From Nocardioides gansuensis (GTDB lineage: Bacteria > Actinomycetota > Actinomycetes > Propionibacteriales > Nocardioidaceae), in contig NZ_QDGZ01000002.1 in assembly GCF_003076135.1 (NCBI RefSeq), forward strand, positions 1 to 64,000: a stretch of DNA of 64,000 nucleotides, in the 5' to 3' direction. The notes below the pieces were generated by a model. It did not search any database. It saw only the letters and a list, made by a program, of their open reading frames with translations, and was not told where the DNA came from. Position 1 is the first letter of the stretch, and every line of letters begins with the position of its first letter. Below, piece after piece: positions 62,402-64,000 of this stretch. The position numbers and the translations under genes are program-made.

Positions 62402-62598
62402 AGCCGATGAGGGCTCCCGCTGGCAATCACCCCAGGCACGGTTCAACCGTCCCTTGCCGGTCGTGGACTGCGGGGGCACAAGCGGTGGCGTTGGATCACT
62501 TGGCCCATGTCGGTGGGCGCATCGTCGGCGTCGCGCACCAATGGTCCGTTTATGTGCATTGACACTCAAATACCATCTACCCGTTCTAAGGGGCTGTT

Positions 62599-62808
62599 AT
62601 GGCTAACCACACCTACCGCGTTGTAGAAATCGTCGGCACGTCTGGCGACGGAGTCGATCAGGCGATTCGCAACGGCATCTCACGAGCGTCCTCTACGGTG
62701 CGGCACGTGGACTGGTTCGAGGTGATTCAAGTTCGAGGGCAGGTACGGGACGACAACGTCCAGCACTTCCAAGTGAGCATGAAGGTCGGCTTCCGCATCG
62801 AGGACTAA
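62599..62808 (+). CDS. Dodecin (flavin-binding storage protein)
   Basis: A 69-residue dodecin: TYRVVEIVGTSGDGVDQAIRN, HVDWFEVIQVRGQV with the flavin-stacking Trp39, and HFQVSMKVGFRIED. Dodecins form hollow dodecamers that bind FMN or related flavins. ATG 62599 follows AAGGGG. Stands alone; the 200-base gap on either side shows no other gene. Confidence 0.93.
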   Translation: MANHTYRVVEIVGTSGDGVDQAIRNGISRASSTVRHVDWFEVIQVRGQVRDDNVQHFQVSMKVGFRIED

Positions 62809-63025
62809 GCACCACTTGGCGGGAGTGTGGGATCAGCCGTCATCCCTGGATGGGGTCAAATCATCGGCATCCCGAGCAGCCTCGCGGCCCTTGGAGCGTG
62901 GCCGCTGTTGGGACTGCTTGCGCTCGGCCCGGACCTGCGGCGCCGGCCGTTTGCGCACGCTCGTCAGCGTTCCTAACCGTCGACGACCAGCGCGCGTCCG
63001 TTCCTCGACCTACAGGAAGTCACCT

Positions 63026-64000
63026 TCAACGTCCTCGGATTGGGTGAGTGCCGGACGTCTCTCCGCCGGTCCTGGCGAGCACCGACCGGTCCACCGCGCC
63101 AATGGAGTCGAGCCCCAGGAGGTGCAGCGAGCGGTGCAGCTCGGCACGCAGCAGCTGCACGACGCGCTCGACGCCCGGCTGGCCAGCGGCGCCGAGGCCG
63201 TAAAGGTACGGCCGTCCCACCAGCACAGCGGTGGCACCCAGCGCCACCGCTGTGATGACGTCTCGACCGCGGCGGATCCCGGAGTCGAGAAGCACCTCCA
63301 AACCGGCTGGACGAAGCACGTCAGCGATGGGCTCCAACACCTCGAAGGGCGACGGGACGCCGTCCAGCTGGCGGCCGCCGTGGTTCGACACGACCACGGC
63401 GTCTACCCCTTCGTCAACGCATTGCCGCGCAACCTCGACGGACAGCACTCCCTTGAGCACGACGGGTCCGGCCCACCGATCTCGAATTCTGCGGATGGTG
63501 GGCCAACCGAGATCGCGCTGAAACAGGCTGGGAAAGCTCGACGAGCTCGCGAGGATATCAACGTCCGGCAGGTTCGGCGTGCCAAGGGCAGGGCCTCGCA
63601 GAAACGCCTGCGACCAGCCCGGGTGACGTACACCCTCCAGCACCGTCCGAGGGGTGATCGAGGGTGGGATCGTCAGCCCGTTGCGCACGTCTCGTTCTCG
63701 CCAGCCCGCGACGGGCACGTCCACGGTCACAACCAGCACGCGGAAGCCAAGGCTGGCAGCCCGATCGAGAAGTGCGTTCCCGCGCTGCTCATCAGCCAAC
63801 GGATAGTAGTTGAACCACATGCGGTCGGGGCAAGCCGATACGAGGTCGTCCAGGTCAGTGTTGGACGCCGCGGCGGAGACGGTGTAGACGACGTCCTCCC
63901 GGCGTGCCGCACGCGCCACAGCCACCTCGCCGTCCGGGTGGACGATGCCGGTGAAGCCCGTCGGGGCAAGGAGTATCGGCAGGCTGTGCCGCTCGCCGAG
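63026..64000 (-). CDS. FMN-dependent alpha-hydroxy-acid dehydrogenase/oxidase (5' end outside window)
   Basis: About 325 residues of an FMN-dependent TIM-barrel enzyme (lactate dehydrogenase, lactate 2-monooxygenase, glycolate oxidase group). Visible: LLAPTGFTGIVHPDGEVAVARAA near the cut edge, FNYYPLADEQR, VVTVDVPVAGWRERDVRNG, GPVVLKGVLSVEVA (FMN-binding Lys), the catalytic SNHGGRQLDG and LLDSGIRRGRDVITAVALGA. The frame is open through base 64000, so the N-terminus is missing. The ARTGGETSG tail is short. Which hydroxy acid it uses cannot be told. Confidence 0.92.
   Translation of the reverse strand, partial: LGERHSLPILLAPTGFTGIVHPDGEVAVARAARREDVVYTVSAAASNTDLDDLVSACPDRMWFNYYPLADEQRGNALLDRAASLGFRVLVVTVDVPVAGWRERDVRNGLTIPPSITPRTVLEGVRHPGWSQAFLRGPALGTPNLPDVDILASSSSFPSLFQRDLGWPTIRRIRDRWAGPVVLKGVLSVEVARQCVDEGVDAVVVSNHGGRQLDGVPSPFEVLEPIADVLRPAGLEVLLDSGIRRGRDVITAVALGATAVLVGRPYLYGLGAAGQPGVERVVQLLRAELHRSLHLLGLDSIGAVDRSVLARTGGETSGTHPIRGR

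Overview
This is high-GC DNA with many GTG/TTG starts, strong purine-rich ribosome sites, a mycobacterial-type FprB-like ferredoxin reductase, an atypical CxxHxxC ferredoxin and many CaiB/BaiF CoA-transferases. It points to an actinobacterium, plausibly of the Nocardioides/Rhodococcus/Mycobacterium kind; I cannot fix the genus. Most of the window (about 2.2-52.8 kb) reads as an accessory catabolic island for a cyclic, branched (monoterpenoid-like) compound. The rest is a regulator flanked by a repeat, a branched-chain keto-acid dehydrogenase operon and unrelated edge genes.

Layout. 0-2.2 kb: a cut-off unknown gene, a TauE/SafE permease, an IS30 transposase remnant and a truncated thioesterase. 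2.2-10.4 kb: a 6-oxocamphor-hydrolase-like crotonase divergent from a tightly overlapping operon (acyl-CoA dehydrogenase, MaoC hydratase, Ltp-like thiolase without its cysteine, DUF35 partner, acyl-CoA ligase, enoyl-CoA hydratase, CoA-transferase, NTF2-like protein). 10.4-15 kb: two paralogous TetR regulators, a thiolase fragment, a ferredoxin reductase and an FprB-like reductase. 15.1-16.2 kb: decayed LVIVD and DUF305 genes. 16.3-19.6 kb: two SDRs, a cytochrome P450 and its ferredoxin. 19.8-27.7 kb: a BVMO fragment, then a LysR-controlled isobutyryl-CoA operon. 28.1-33 kb: a complete Liv-type ABC importer. 33-45 kb: SDR, Gfo/Idh/MocA oxidoreductase, two CoA ligases, a second oxocamphor-hydrolase-like enzyme, thiolase, VOC protein, TetR, CoA-transferase and several broken copies of genes found intact elsewhere. 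45.3-52.8 kb: an NTF2-like protein, two small Cys/His proteins, then a BVMO-SDR-lactonase-thioesterase run facing a CoA-transferase and a gamma-carbonic-anhydrase-like protein. 53-57 kb: a large LuxR ATPase regulator flanked by a ~385-bp direct repeat. 57-62.4 kb: Lrp regulator, leucine/valine dehydrogenase, ACT-like protein and BCKDH E1alpha/E1beta/E2. 62.6-64 kb: dodecin and an FMN-dependent 2-hydroxyacid oxidase/dehydrogenase running off the window.

How it could work together (inference). The P450 with its ferredoxin and reductases hydroxylates a cyclic ketone. SDRs oxidise the alcohol to a beta-diketone. The two oxocamphor-hydrolase-like enzymes open it by retro-Claisen cleavage. The BVMO and SMP-30 lactonase open the remaining ring. 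Ligases and CoA-transferases activate the acids, and dehydrogenase/hydratase, thiolase and retro-aldolase steps shorten the chain. The isobutyryl-CoA operon takes the branched end product, and the Liv importer brings in substrate. All key active-site positions I recall for 6-oxocamphor hydrolase (Trp40, Phe82, His122, His145, Asp154, Glu244) are present at the same numbering in the first paralogue.

The strongest unexplained pattern is an 18-bp palindromic element, close to CAAACAANNNNTTGTTTG. I find 16 instances between 2.99 and 46.7 kb, at nearly every promoter region of the island, and I propose it is the operator of the TetR paralogues. Partial duplication with complementary gene decay is the second theme: in two related modules, what is broken in one is intact in the other.
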